Part shown: positions 30,091-37,906 of the stretch, piece after piece | How the letters are laid out: every line of letters begins with the position of its first letter | How positions within the stretch are numbered: the stretch's first letter is position 1 | Source of the DNA: a virus | DNA: 43,051 nt | Direction: 5' to 3' (one strand) | Virus record (IMG/VR): IMGVR_UViG_3300045921_000174 | Coordinates: 1 to 43,051 of that record | Made by a program: the position numbers and the translations under genes | Notes under the pieces: generated by a model | The model's database searches: none | What the model saw: the letters and a program-made list of their open reading frames with translations, nothing else | What the model was told of the DNA's origin: nothing

Positions 30091-30776
30091 CACTGATCGG
30101 CGGTTTTGACCTTCACCGGCTTCACGGGCAAGTTTTCATACTTCACCTTCGGGATTTCTGCAAGGCAACAAAGCCCGGCATTGAAAATCCAAAAGTCGCT
30201 GTTCGGGCGGGACTGTTTGAACTTGAACCGGCCCCGGTTGTAGTAATTGACCAACCTTTTACGATCCGCCAAAAACTTCTTACGGGTCACCTTTTCGCCT
30301 TTTGGCATTTTCCCGGAATACTGTAACGGGAAAGGTTGGATCACCACAATGGAATCACGACCATAGTTCAAGATCGCGTGTTCAATGGCCCACAGCCCCA
30401 ACCCATGCCCCCGAAATGCCGGATCAATCTTCATGTGCTCCAACACCATCATGGTGTCTTGACAGAAAATATCCTCATACCGATTCAGATATGACTTCTT
30501 CCACCAGTCGCCCGGCCCAAAAAACTCTTCGAAGACAGTCATCAGATAGCGGTTACTGTCGAATACATCGAACAAGGAAAATCCATTAACAGCGGCTTCT
30601 GTCAGATGAATGACATGAAACTCCATTCGACCGATCTCACGTTCAACATCGGATTCATCGGGGCAGTAGATGACTCCAGTCGTCGTTCGCACAAAACGTT
30701 CACCATCAGAATCCCAATCCTGATCTTGAGCAACTGTTTGGAACTCGATATAAATGTTGTGACCGTTGATCTCCAT
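30087..30776 (-). CDS. GNAT-like acetyltransferase-fold protein
   Basis: A 229-residue protein. The segment VLEHMKIDPAFRGHGLGLWA contains the R-G-x-G-x-G/A acetyl-CoA loop of GNAT enzymes, followed by a helix (IEHAILNYGRDSIVVIQPFP) and an RLVNYYNRGRFKFKQ region like the end of the fold (x-x-x-Y-x-x-x-G-F). The N-terminal half is unusual. Substrate unknown; phage GNATs can modify host proteins or small molecules. Start at 30776 (MEINGHNIYI) is chosen because the promoter lies just before it. Confidence 0.75.
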   Translation of the reverse strand: MEINGHNIYIEFQTVAQDQDWDSDGERFVRTTTGVIYCPDESDVEREIGRMEFHVIHLTEAAVNGFSLFDVFDSNRYLMTVFEEFFGPGDWWKKSYLNRYEDIFCQDTMMVLEHMKIDPAFRGHGLGLWAIEHAILNYGRDSIVVIQPFPLQYSGKMPKGEKVTRKKFLADRKRLVNYYNRGRFKFKQSRPNSDFWIFNAGLCCLAEIPKVKYENLPVKPVKVKTADQC

Positions 30777-30780
30777 ACAC

Positions 30781-30809
30781 TCATCGTAACACACTGACTC
30801 CTATGTCAG
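30781..30809 (-). promoter_or_regulatory. promoter with full TGAC-N6-GTCA dyad
   Basis: CTGACA (30809-30804), 17 bases, CGATGA (30786-30781). CTGACATAGGAGTCAG is a perfect-arm dyad, but the -10 is weak, so activity is less certain. Confidence 0.5.
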
Positions 30810-31346
30810 ACGACGCAATACGTCATCAACGATGAACCCGGCTTTGTCGTCCGCCGGGACGCGGATCAAAGGCAGCTTGTGATAGCCTAAGAACGTCTCC
30901 ATCCACTTGTCTACTTCGATGGCCTGTTGCTCCGTCTGGTACCGGCCACGGTCATCGTAGGGCACCGTGCGGGGCAACAGATAGTGCAGATGCGTGACGC
31001 CGTGATCTTCCGCCGCCTTCATGACGGCCAACGCCGCCGCTTCACTCATCGGATTCTTGGCACCGTAGAAGCGCTCATAGATCGGACTGAACAACAGCGG
31101 CGAATCGGTGATGACCACATCCACCTTACCGTACAGCCGGGTTTCGAGCTTCAATTGCTTTGCAAGGATGTAGACTTGATCGAAGGGTCCGACCGGCTTG
31201 CCTTCCCATGCCCAAGCCTTGACGTACTCTTGGATAATTTCCACCTGTATCGCACCGCGCTTCTTCAGTTCAACGAATACCTCAGCGGCCAGCGTGGACT
31301 TCCCCACACCCGGCCCGCCGAACAGATTGACCACATAGGTTTTCAT
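30801..31346 (-). CDS. AAA-type P-loop ATPase
   Basis: A 181-residue P-loop protein of the phage AAA_28/NadR-like group: VVNLFGGPGVGKSTLAAEVF (Walker A 10-18), VEIIQEYVKAWAWEGK and VDVVITDSPLLFSPIYERF (Walker B-like D), then a lid with Arg residues (YDDRGRYQTEQQA). Members act as nucleotide or sugar kinases, or as small regulatory ATPases. Start at 31346 is chosen by ATGA overlap with the gene upstream, so it is co-translated with the nuclease-like pair. Confidence 0.85.
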   Translation of the reverse strand: MKTYVVNLFGGPGVGKSTLAAEVFVELKKRGAIQVEIIQEYVKAWAWEGKPVGPFDQVYILAKQLKLETRLYGKVDVVITDSPLLFSPIYERFYGAKNPMSEAAALAVMKAAEDHGVTHLHYLLPRTVPYDDRGRYQTEQQAIEVDKWMETFLGYHKLPLIRVPADDKAGFIVDDVLRRLT

Positions 31347-31957
31347 TCGATCCATCCTAGTGGGTGTTTCACCACTTCCTGACGCAGTTCCGACATCGGG
31401 TTCAAATAGTGCCAGCCGATAAGCCGGGCCGGTGCTCCCTGATCGAACGTAGCTTGCGACCGGCCAGCCCGGATCAATTGCAACAATGCCGCCTTATCGA
31501 TCCAGCCGGTCACCAGAAACGGATCATACGACCGCACCAGTACATAGATGTCGTCTTCGTCCGGGTCGTCGGGCCGATAGAACAGATTGCCATCAGGACG
31601 CACCGTATGCTTCACCTGTACGCTTTTGTCACCCCACCAGCACCCATCCCCACCCGGCGCGCGGAAAACGTTCACAGTCGGTGTGTACGTCACTCCTAAC
31701 GATATCGCCGCCGCGATCTCCCCGCCCACAGCATAGAAGTTCGTCGTCTTCCCATCACAGATCGTGCTGTTCGGATTGACGCTCTGATCCATGTAGGACT
31801 TGTGTCGCAAGTTGCTCTTCTCCGATTCCCTCTTGCGAAGTTCCGCTGTTTCCCGCGCCAGCCGCCATCCCTCTTCGTTCAGGAAGACGCGATCCGGCTT
31901 CGGGTAGATCCCTTCTTCAAACCGGGCGATGATGTCCTTCGCTACGCCGAAACGCAT
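31343..31957 (-). CDS. putative PD-(D/E)XK-type nuclease-like protein
   Basis: A 204-residue protein. AVGGEIAAAISLGVTYTPTV, a D in GGDGCWWGDK, and SVQVKHTVRPDG form the E...D...V-Q-V-K pattern of PD-(D/E)XK nucleases. EDDIYVLVRSYDPFLVTGWI is the usual following strand pair. Similar small genes occur in phages as putative restriction-like or Vsr-like nucleases. It overlaps the genes on both sides (16 and 4 bases), so it is translated with the ATPase and the larger nuclease-like protein. Fold assignment is by motif only. Confidence 0.6.
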   Translation of the reverse strand: MRFGVAKDIIARFEEGIYPKPDRVFLNEEGWRLARETAELRKRESEKSNLRHKSYMDQSVNPNSTICDGKTTNFYAVGGEIAAAISLGVTYTPTVNVFRAPGGDGCWWGDKSVQVKHTVRPDGNLFYRPDDPDEDDIYVLVRSYDPFLVTGWIDKAALLQLIRAGRSQATFDQGAPARLIGWHYLNPMSELRQEVVKHPLGWIE

Positions 31958-32754
31958 TTCGTACCCTCAAGCATGTTGGTCAATACCGACTTCAATTGAT
32001 CCACCGGATAGGAACATGCGCCGATCCGCATCCACCAGATGTCCTTCGTCGCGCCGCGCCCACTGTCGTTCGACGACTCAATCGGCAACGTTTCGTGATA
32101 GTACGGTGGTGGAGTTTCCCGATAGACTTGCTTCACCCGCGCCAATGTCGTGACGCCGAAGATTTCCACGGACGTGTACCGTTCCGCCGCATGCACCAGC
32201 CGCAAAGCCTCTTGCAAGTCTTCCGGCGTCGGTTCCGGGTGGTTGTGAAGCCATTCCGTCACCGCCGCCCAATCTTCCTTCCGCATATGGTTCTTGGCTT
32301 TCGTGTGCGCCGGATAGTAGCCTTGGATTGCCACATCCGCCCGGAAATCTTCTTCGAGATTCTTGTGTACGAACACCTTGAAATCGCAGTCGTCAAGGAT
32401 TTCTTGACGACTGAACGGCATCTGTCCCCGACACGGCCATGTAGACACCTTGATCGAAAGAGTGATCCACTTGATCCCGTCCAAACTGACTTGAAGATCG
32501 ACTTCGCCATCCGTGCTGACGATTCCTTTTCGGGTCTGGATATATTCGATGTTCCGGTTCGCTCGAACCATGAAACCAAGGTTTCTCAGATGCCGGGCAA
32601 TCACCAACGCACCGACTTCGCCTTGAGCGATCATGTCCCATCGCTCACCGAACTCACGTTCACCGGTGTTGTTTCGATCCTTGGTCGTTCGGTACCGGTC
32701 CAGCGACAGCCGGTAGGCACCCGCGATCCAGAAAGGCTCAATCTCTAATACCAT
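31942..32754 (-). CDS. hypothetical protein with PD-(D/E)XK-like core
   Basis: A 270-residue protein with GGAAGGAAG as ribosome-binding site. GERWDMIAQGEVGALVIARH and IVSTDGEVDLQVSLDG, then WITLSIKVSTW, follow a nuclease-like E...GEVDL...I-K-V-S pattern, similar to the next gene. The C-terminal third is helical (WLHNHPEPTPEDLQEALRLV). It is the first gene of the three-gene set that ends with the AAA ATPase. The set could be a small defence or anti-host module. The evidence is motif-based and weak for activity. Confidence 0.5.
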   Translation of the reverse strand: MVLEIEPFWIAGAYRLSLDRYRTTKDRNNTGEREFGERWDMIAQGEVGALVIARHLRNLGFMVRANRNIEYIQTRKGIVSTDGEVDLQVSLDGIKWITLSIKVSTWPCRGQMPFSRQEILDDCDFKVFVHKNLEEDFRADVAIQGYYPAHTKAKNHMRKEDWAAVTEWLHNHPEPTPEDLQEALRLVHAAERYTSVEIFGVTTLARVKQVYRETPPPYYHETLPIESSNDSGRGATKDIWWMRIGACSYPVDQLKSVLTNMLEGTKCVSA

Positions 32755-32799
32755 AAGCTGTTCTTCCTTCCCTCTATCTTAACTGCTCTTTTCCCGCAT

Positions 32800-32807
32800 C
32801 TAAATAC
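32800..32807 (+). promoter_or_regulatory. late promoter motif CTAAATAC
   Basis: Seven bases upstream of the ATG at 32815 (gp8-like). Confidence 0.7.
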
Positions 32808-32814
32808 AATCGAG

Positions 32815-34356
32815 ATGCCAGCAATCGTAACCACCGCCATGCGTTCCTACGCGGCCAAGCAATTCGCCGCCGGATTCAGCGATTCACAGAAGTCGCACTA
32901 TCTCTTCCTTGGGCGCACGCTCCCGTGGCCTAATGAAGCGACCCCGCCGATGCCACTTGACGCACCCAAAACCCTTGCCGACAGCTATATCGACATGCTC
33001 CACGGCAAGAAACTTCGGGGCGAAGATGTGTCGCTGGTCATCCCGCGTTTCAACTGGACCGCCGGACAGGTGTATTCTCAGTACGCCGATGACGTGGATT
33101 TCTTCGATCCGTCGCTGACCATCCCGCCGTTCTACGTCGTCACCGACCAACTGAACGTCTACAAATGCATCAGCAACAACGGCGGCGTTCCCTCCACCGA
33201 CCGGCCTAGCCACACCAACACGGCTCTTGGCACCACGTCAGACGGATACCGCTGGAAGTTCATGTTCACCATCCCGCCCGCCGAAGTCGTCAAGTTCGTC
33301 ACGAATGAATGGATTCCGATCAAGACGTTGGCATCCGACGACGGCTCTCAGCAATGGCAAGTTCAACAGGCGGCGGTTCCGGGCACGATTGACCGTATTG
33401 ACGTTATCACCCAAGGCACTCAATACACGACAGTTCCGACGATCAACATCATTGGCGAATGCACCACCCCGGCGGTCGCCACGGCAGTCATCAGCGGCGG
33501 CAATCTCATCCGCATCGATCTGAGCAACACCGGCCAAGGCTACCGTAGCGCAACCATTCAAATTGTGGGCGGCGGGCCGGGTGCCAACGGTGCGACAGCA
33601 AAGGCCATCATCAGCCCGCAATTGGGTCATGGTGCCGATCCGGTCGCGGAGTTGGGTGGATACTATGCCATGATCTCCGGTCGCTTGGTGGACGACGAAG
33701 GCGGCACCTTCACGGTGTCCAACGATTTCCGGCGTTTGGGCATCATCATGAATCCAAAAGTCCGGGGCGGCAACACGATCTTCACCGGCACGACGCTTCG
33801 CAACTACTACACCTTGACTCTTGGTCAGGTGTCCGGGCCGGGCTTCGTCACCGACGATGGCGTGAACACTCCGTCCGATCCGGGATACGGTACCGTGCTG
33901 GACTACAACGACACCACGAAGGTGTTGCGTCTGGTCGAAGCCAAGGGAACCTTCAATCCCGGCGACACCTTGGCGACCGGTACGACGACCGGCATTCTGT
34001 CCGTAGAATCCGGCAACATCATCAGCGCAACGGTCGTGGCCGGTATGACCCCGGCGACGGTACGCTTGGCGAACACTGCCAACGCAACCGATGACTACTA
34101 CAACGGCATGAAGATCAAGGTCGGAACTCAAATCCGCACCATCACGGATTACATCGGTCTGACCCGCACGTGTAGCGTGGACGCCAATTGGGACGCCAAC
34201 ACCGCCCCGACCGCTGGCACAGCCTACAATGTCGCCAGCATCGTGGGACCGGACATTGAACCGTTCACCGGAGACATCCTGTACATTGAGAACCGGCGCG
34301 CGATCATCCGTGCGGAAGATCAGTCTGAACAGATTGCTCTTGTGGTGGAATTCTAA
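32815..34356 (+). CDS. gp8-like baseplate wedge protein
   Basis: A 513-residue protein of the T4 gp8 type. The N terminus (YAAKQFAAGFSDSQKSHYLF), the IPRFNWTAGQVYSQYADDVD motif, NVYKCISNNGGVPSTDRPSH and DGYRWKFMFTIPPAEVVKFV are the family hallmarks. The middle and end are Gly/Thr-rich beta domains (GGGPGANGATAKAIISPQ; VTNARFE-like turns), and it closes GDILYIENRRAIIRAEDQSE, as in other gp8 proteins. gp8 dimers hold gp6, gp7 and gp10 in the wedge. Late promoter upstream, and the stop overlaps the ATG of the next gene. Confidence 0.92.
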   Translation: MPAIVTTAMRSYAAKQFAAGFSDSQKSHYLFLGRTLPWPNEATPPMPLDAPKTLADSYIDMLHGKKLRGEDVSLVIPRFNWTAGQVYSQYADDVDFFDPSLTIPPFYVVTDQLNVYKCISNNGGVPSTDRPSHTNTALGTTSDGYRWKFMFTIPPAEVVKFVTNEWIPIKTLASDDGSQQWQVQQAAVPGTIDRIDVITQGTQYTTVPTINIIGECTTPAVATAVISGGNLIRIDLSNTGQGYRSATIQIVGGGPGANGATAKAIISPQLGHGADPVAELGGYYAMISGRLVDDEGGTFTVSNDFRRLGIIMNPKVRGGNTIFTGTTLRNYYTLTLGQVSGPGFVTDDGVNTPSDPGYGTVLDYNDTTKVLRLVEAKGTFNPGDTLATGTTTGILSVESGNIISATVVAGMTPATVRLANTANATDDYYNGMKIKVGTQIRTITDYIGLTRTCSVDANWDANTAPTAGTAYNVASIVGPDIEPFTGDILYIENRRAIIRAEDQSEQIALVVEF

Positions 34357-34643
34357 TGCACGATCTACGGGCCGTTCTCGAACGCATGCAGATTGAAGGG
34401 ATTGACTTCAATGACCTTCAGGCGCGCAACTACCAAGTCACCAAGACCGAACTGGCCCAAATCGTCCATCGGACCCAAGCGGCTACGGAAGCGAAGAAAG
34501 CACTTCAGAAGGTGCTGTCTTTCCAGCCGCACGGCGACGTGTACACGAAAATCGAAGAGGCTATCAAAGTGGTTGATAGCCTCATCATTGCCCGCGCTAT
34601 GTTGAAAGTCGTCCAAGATCCCGACAACGAAGTGATCTTCTAG
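34356..34643 (+). CDS. small protein coupled to gp8 (95 aa)
   Basis: A 95-residue protein whose ATG overlaps the last base of the gp8-like stop codon. It is helical and charged (TKTELAQIVHRTQAATEAKK, LQKVLSFQPHG, KIEEAIKVVDSLIIARAML). The coupling suggests a baseplate or assembly factor. Its stop overlaps the end of the minus-strand gene 34640-35125. No family recognised. Confidence 0.75.
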   Translation: MHDLRAVLERMQIEGIDFNDLQARNYQVTKTELAQIVHRTQAATEAKKALQKVLSFQPHGDVYTKIEEAIKVVDSLIIARAMLKVVQDPDNEVIF

Positions 34644-35125
34644 CCCTTCATCGCTTGAGCGGCTTCCTTCGGGTAGCGCTCCATCAGATCCTTCATGTGA
34701 CGGATTTCCGCTGCTTTGCGCCGGGCAAGTACCGGCGTGGTCAGACGTTCGATGTACTTCTTGACTTCTTCCTGCAAGGTTTCCCCGTGGAAGCTCAGCA
34801 AGTTCGCATCGAACCACACCGCCTCAGAAGACCCGACAAGTGGGCGCACCCGCGCCAATACACGCGGAACCTCCACCCTCTTGGGAACCTTTTCCCCTTT
34901 CACGGGGATGTATTCTTGTTCGATCCGCACATCCATCAACTTGACTTCGGATAGACCATTCTCCCGCGAAATGGTCTGGAAAATCACTTCTTCCCGGTCG
35001 TGATCCAAGAGAGCTTCGACGACGGCATCCGCCGCCCGTTCGATGTTCTTCCCGGTGTCGATGTAATCACGGATGACCTTGGGTGTGATGCCCGTCAGAT
35101 TACGGTCCATCTTGTTCTTTTTCAT
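34640..35125 (-). CDS. hypothetical protein (161 aa)
   Basis: A 161-residue basic, helical protein (NIERAADAVVEALLDHDREE; TTPVLARRKAAEIRHMKDLM). ATG 35125 lies in an ATGA overlap with the gene upstream, which decides the start. A central strand-rich segment ends VLARVRPLVGSSEAVWFDAN. No domain recognised. It is the last gene of the three-gene operon that starts near 36032. Confidence 0.72.
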   Translation of the reverse strand: MKKNKMDRNLTGITPKVIRDYIDTGKNIERAADAVVEALLDHDREEVIFQTISRENGLSEVKLMDVRIEQEYIPVKGEKVPKRVEVPRVLARVRPLVGSSEAVWFDANLLSFHGETLQEEVKKYIERLTTPVLARRKAAEIRHMKDLMERYPKEAAQAMKG

Positions 35126-35559
35126 GCCGTCTGCTCTTTCGGCCACTCATACTGATAGCGGCCACTGTCTTCGTTGTTCGGGTCCGCGTCCACCTTCTCC
35201 GCGTCGCGGGCGATGACCTTGAGTTCATCCAGACCCGAATCAAAAATCTGCAATGCGGGTTGCCGAATCAACTGATCCACCGTCAATGGACGAACATCGT
35301 TGCTCTCCCCGTCACCATTCCGCGACTCCCGCAAGATGATCGGGTACCGGTATTTCGCCGCCCGGCCTACGCCGAACCGGACATCCTTGCGGATCTTCTC
35401 ATCGGTTTCGTAGTTGACTATGATATCCGCGTTGGTCCAGTTTCCCCATTTGAACGTACCGTTCGTCATGCACCGAAGGGCAAGCTGAAGAAGGCCGAAA
35501 TCGCGTTCCAAACGTTCGGCCTTCTGTGTGATGGTTTCGGACTTGACTCCGCGCGGCAT
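35122..35559 (-). CDS. hypothetical protein (145 aa)
   Basis: A 145-residue protein starting MPRGVKSETITQKAERLERD, with a basic helical N terminus, an aromatic middle (NGTFKWGNWTNADIIVNYE) and an acidic tail. Its ATG shares a base with the stop of the signal-peptide gene upstream and its own stop overlaps the next ATG. No family recognised. Confidence 0.72.
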   Translation of the reverse strand: MPRGVKSETITQKAERLERDFGLLQLALRCMTNGTFKWGNWTNADIIVNYETDEKIRKDVRFGVGRAAKYRYPIILRESRNGDGESNDVRPLTVDQLIRQPALQIFDSGLDELKVIARDAEKVDADPNNEDSGRYQYEWPKEQTA

Positions 35560-36032
35560 TATCGCTTCTCCCGCTCGAAGGTGATCTTGTTGCCGTCGCT
35601 GTCTTCGCAGACCATCAAGGCCGGGGCGTCCTTGCTGTCCGTCGCCTCATAGACGCGGCAATTGCGTACCTGAACCGGCTGATCGTTGGTCCGGCGATTC
35701 GCCTTGTCCCGGCGCTCCGCGCGGGCGTCCGCCGCCTCAGCACGACGCTGCTGGATCTCATCGACCGCCACCGCGATACCGGCACCAGCCGCCGTCGCCG
35801 CCACGCCCGTCCAGACGCCACCACCGCGCATCATGCCCCACCCGCCACCGTAGACAGGCGGATAGTAGGCGCGCGACGGCATTCTGACTTGCGTGGGATA
35901 GGGAGTGTAGACAGGACCGCCGGGGAAGCACTCAGGACACCGGGCAGCACGCGCGGCGGGATACTGAGCGAAAAGGGGCGCGGCCAATAGGACCAGCGCA
36001 AGCAAGATGCTGAAACGAATCATGGTTCTCAT
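35559..36032 (-). CDS. exported protein with signal peptide and Gly-rich segment (157 aa)
   Basis: MRTMIRFSILLALVLLAAPLFA is a clear Sec signal peptide, with AQ at the likely cleavage site. The mature part has a Cys pair (ARCPECFPGG), a Tyr/Pro/Gly-rich stretch (YYPPVYGGGWGMMRGGG), a hydrophobic ATAAGAGIAVAVDEI segment (possible membrane contact or glycine-zipper-like) and two further Cys. It is the first gene of its operon. Start could be ATG 36032 or 36023; the second has GAGAACC before it. A periplasmic or outer-membrane-facing role, such as superinfection exclusion or lysis, is conceivable. Confidence 0.75.
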   Translation of the reverse strand: MRTMIRFSILLALVLLAAPLFAQYPAARAARCPECFPGGPVYTPYPTQVRMPSRAYYPPVYGGGWGMMRGGGVWTGVAATAAGAGIAVAVDEIQQRRAEAADARAERRDKANRRTNDQPVQVRNCRVYEATDSKDAPALMVCEDSDGNKITFEREKR

Positions 36033-36040
36033 ACACCACT

Positions 36041-36069
36041 ATGATAACCGAGAACGACATACATGTCAA
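36041..36069 (-). promoter_or_regulatory. sigma70-type promoter with dyad
   Basis: TTGACA (36069-36064), 17 bases, TATCAT (36046-36041). The -35 region TTGACATGTATGTCG contains the palindrome GACATGTATGTC. It drives the 35559-36032 operon. Confidence 0.78.
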
Positions 36070-36078
36070 GCCCATCAA

Positions 36079-36101
36079 CAAAAAAGCCGCCCGAAGGCGG
36101 C
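36079..36101 (-). terminator. rho-independent terminator
   Basis: On the minus strand GCCGCC-TTCG-GGCGGC is followed by a T6 run. It ends the 37590-36107 operon. Confidence 0.88.
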
Positions 36102-36106
36102 ATTTC

Positions 36107-36421
36107 TTAGAACGACGGCTTGAACACCGGAATCGTGTCCGGGTCGATTTCCCGGCCCGGCGAATAGGAATGATCCGTCCGGTAGTGATCCTTCTTGGTA
36201 TCGTTCTTCTTCGCGCCGAAGTTCGCGATCTTATGCAGCAACCCGCGCTTCTTCATCTTCACCACGACGACATGCGGTTTCTGTTTCAGGAAATTGGCCT
36301 TGGCGTCTTCTTCATTCTCACCCTTGGCGACTGCCATCATTTGATGGCTACTGCCTTCAGGCTTGTACGTTACGTCGTACTCTTTCTGTCCTTCGGTGAT
36401 GAACTGTTGATAGGTTTTCAT
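36107..36421 (-). CDS. capsid-targeted small basic protein (104 aa)
   Basis: Starts MKTYQQFITEGQKEYDVTYK; the first ten residues are almost the same as the capsid targeting sequence of T4 internal proteins (M-K-T-Y-Q-E-F-I). After the probable cleavage at ITE, the rest is basic (KMKKRGLLHKIANFGAKKND) and of a size like T4 IPI-IPIII. Hence a predicted internal head protein injected with the DNA. ATG 36421 lies in an ATGA overlap with the gene upstream; the 36430 start is rejected for that reason. Confidence 0.85.
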   Translation of the reverse strand: MKTYQQFITEGQKEYDVTYKPEGSSHQMMAVAKGENEEDAKANFLKQKPHVVVVKMKKRGLLHKIANFGAKKNDTKKDHYRTDHSYSPGREIDPDTIPVFKPSF

Positions 36422-37026
36422 TTGTGCCACGGTCCCGGCTTATGACCCGATTTTTTGAACATTGCTTCAGCGATCCGGCGCAAAAGAGATTCCAATCCCC
36501 CGATGTAGAAGTCCTCTTCGTGCCCTTCGTAGTATTCCGCTGTGTAAATGGAATCTTCGTCGTCGCCCCAATCAATTGCGTCTTCCGGCTTCGACACACC
36601 GGCGCGCTTCGCAGCGGTCACAATGTCCTGTGCCAGCTTCATCTTCGGAATCCCATGAATGTCCTTCATGTTGTTCCAGTTGCGCTTGGACAGTGCCGTC
36701 AGTTCCTTGTACTTCGCGACCCACCAGCTAGCTTGTTGTGGCGTCATGCCTTGCAAACCGGTTCCGCCGCACGGCAAACACTGCGAATAGTCCGGCATCA
36801 GACCAAGCCCATGACAAGTCGGGCACCCGCCCGGCTTCCACGACCGGCTCAACTCCGCTTCAACTTGATCGAAATTGATGCCGTGCGAAGCCGCAACACG
36901 CCGCCCGATTTTTTCGTTGTGTTGTCCATCAGGCGTTTTGTTGCCGTAGACGATCTTGTACTTGACCGCCGCGTCAACCATATCATGATGGATGGCTTCA
37001 TTCAGCCAGTTGCCGAAGGATTTCAT
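36418..37026 (-). CDS. capsid-targeted protein with DnaJ-type zinc motif
   Basis: A 202-residue protein beginning MKSFGNWLNEAIHHD, a capsid targeting sequence with W for F. Residues ~68-92 contain two C-x-x-C-x-G-x-G units (CPTCHGLG and CLPCGGTG), the DnaJ zinc-finger repeat, which binds protein or nucleic acid. The C-terminal half is charged and helical (DSIYTAEYYEGHEEDFYIGG). AAGGATCGACA gives a ribosome-binding site. It lies between the acidic protein gene and the basic one in a single late operon. Confidence 0.85.
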   Translation of the reverse strand: MKSFGNWLNEAIHHDMVDAAVKYKIVYGNKTPDGQHNEKIGRRVAASHGINFDQVEAELSRSWKPGGCPTCHGLGLMPDYSQCLPCGGTGLQGMTPQQASWWVAKYKELTALSKRNWNNMKDIHGIPKMKLAQDIVTAAKRAGVSKPEDAIDWGDDEDSIYTAEYYEGHEEDFYIGGLESLLRRIAEAMFKKSGHKPGPWHK

Positions 37027-37035
37027 TGTCGATCC

Positions 37036-37590
37036 TTATAGTTTTTCGGAATACACACTCTTACCGGGTCCAGCCGGATCGACTCTTGCCAAGCGTCCCT
37101 TGAATTGGGGATCACCACGATGACTGGTAATCCACTTGATCGCATGCTGTTTCGTTTTGAAACGATGCTGAGTCACCGACTTGCCGTCGTCACTGAAGAT
37201 GTTGCCGTAAAATTTCCCGTTCGGATCTTCGCCTTCGATCTCTTCCTTGATCTTCTTCCCGGCGGCGCGCTGGACTTTCTTGTCATGCGCCTTGCGGGTC
37301 TTCCGCGACGGATCAGTCGGCTTCAGACCTTCGTCTACTAGGTCTTCGTCATCCTCATCGTCGTCAAAGTCTTCTTCGTCTTCGCCGTTATCGAAGTCAC
37401 TGTCGTCGAAGTCGTCTTCGTCGTCGAAGTCGTCGTCATCTTCCAACAACGCGAAATGTTCGGCGACAAGGCGCTTCTTCTCTTCGCTCAACCGGCGCAA
37501 AACGTGGGCACGAATGCTGGCCGTGACCAGCCCATCAGTGCGGACAATGTTGTCCTTTCGGATCTGTTCGACAATCGCCTTGCCTTTCAT
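37036..37590 (-). CDS. acidic protein with Asp/Glu tract (184 aa)
   Basis: A 184-residue protein. The N-terminal ~48 residues are helical (ASIRAHVLRRLSEEKKRLVA), then about 40 residues are nearly all Asp, Glu, Phe and Ser (DDDDFDDEDDFDDSDFD...), then a basic domain (AHDKKVQRAAGKKIKEEI) and a small alpha/beta end (VTQHRFKTKQHAIKWITSHR). Such acidic tracts mimic DNA or bind basic partners. It leads the operon that encodes two capsid-targeted proteins, and it may itself be a head component. Late promoter directly upstream. Confidence 0.8.
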   Translation of the reverse strand: MKGKAIVEQIRKDNIVRTDGLVTASIRAHVLRRLSEEKKRLVAEHFALLEDDDDFDDEDDFDDSDFDNGEDEEDFDDDEDDEDLVDEGLKPTDPSRKTRKAHDKKVQRAAGKKIKEEIEGEDPNGKFYGNIFSDDGKSVTQHRFKTKQHAIKWITSHRGDPQFKGRLARVDPAGPGKSVYSEKL

Positions 37591-37595
37591 ACTGA

Positions 37596-37603
37596 TTATT
37601 TAG
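37596..37603 (-). promoter_or_regulatory. late promoter motif CTAAATAA
   Basis: On the minus strand, five bases before the ATG at 37590. It drives the three-gene operon down to the terminator at 36079. Confidence 0.6.
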
Positions 37604-37616
37604 CCTACTCAGAGAG

Positions 37617-37871
37617 TTACGATACCGCTTGCGGATCTTCAAACGGGTCTTCCGGGCTTTCCACGTCGAACTCCACGTCGTCGCCGAACACAAATTCGGC
37701 CAGAAGTTCGGCTGTGTCAATGATTTCTTCCGTTGTCGGGGCGATTTCTGCCCGTGTGTAGTTGGTATCCGGCATACCAGCCTCAAGGTCTTGGACCCCG
37801 GCAAAATACGACTCCCGGCTGATGTCAAATGCCAACCGAAGCAATTCCAAACGGATTTCGTGGTGGTTCAT
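37617..37871 (-). CDS. hypothetical acidic protein (84 aa)
   Basis: An 84-residue acidic protein (LRLAFDISRESYFAGVQDLE; DTAELLAEFVFGDDVEFDVE). Upstream on the minus strand is ATAGATAC-TGAGC-ATG, a partial match to the late promoter layout. No family recognised. It is not clear whether it is expressed with the operon below. Confidence 0.65.
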   Translation of the reverse strand: MNHHEIRLELLRLAFDISRESYFAGVQDLEAGMPDTNYTRAEIAPTTEEIIDTAELLAEFVFGDDVEFDVESPEDPFEDPQAVS

Positions 37872-37906
37872 GCTCAGTATCTATGACCACCCGTAAATAG
37901 CCGAAA

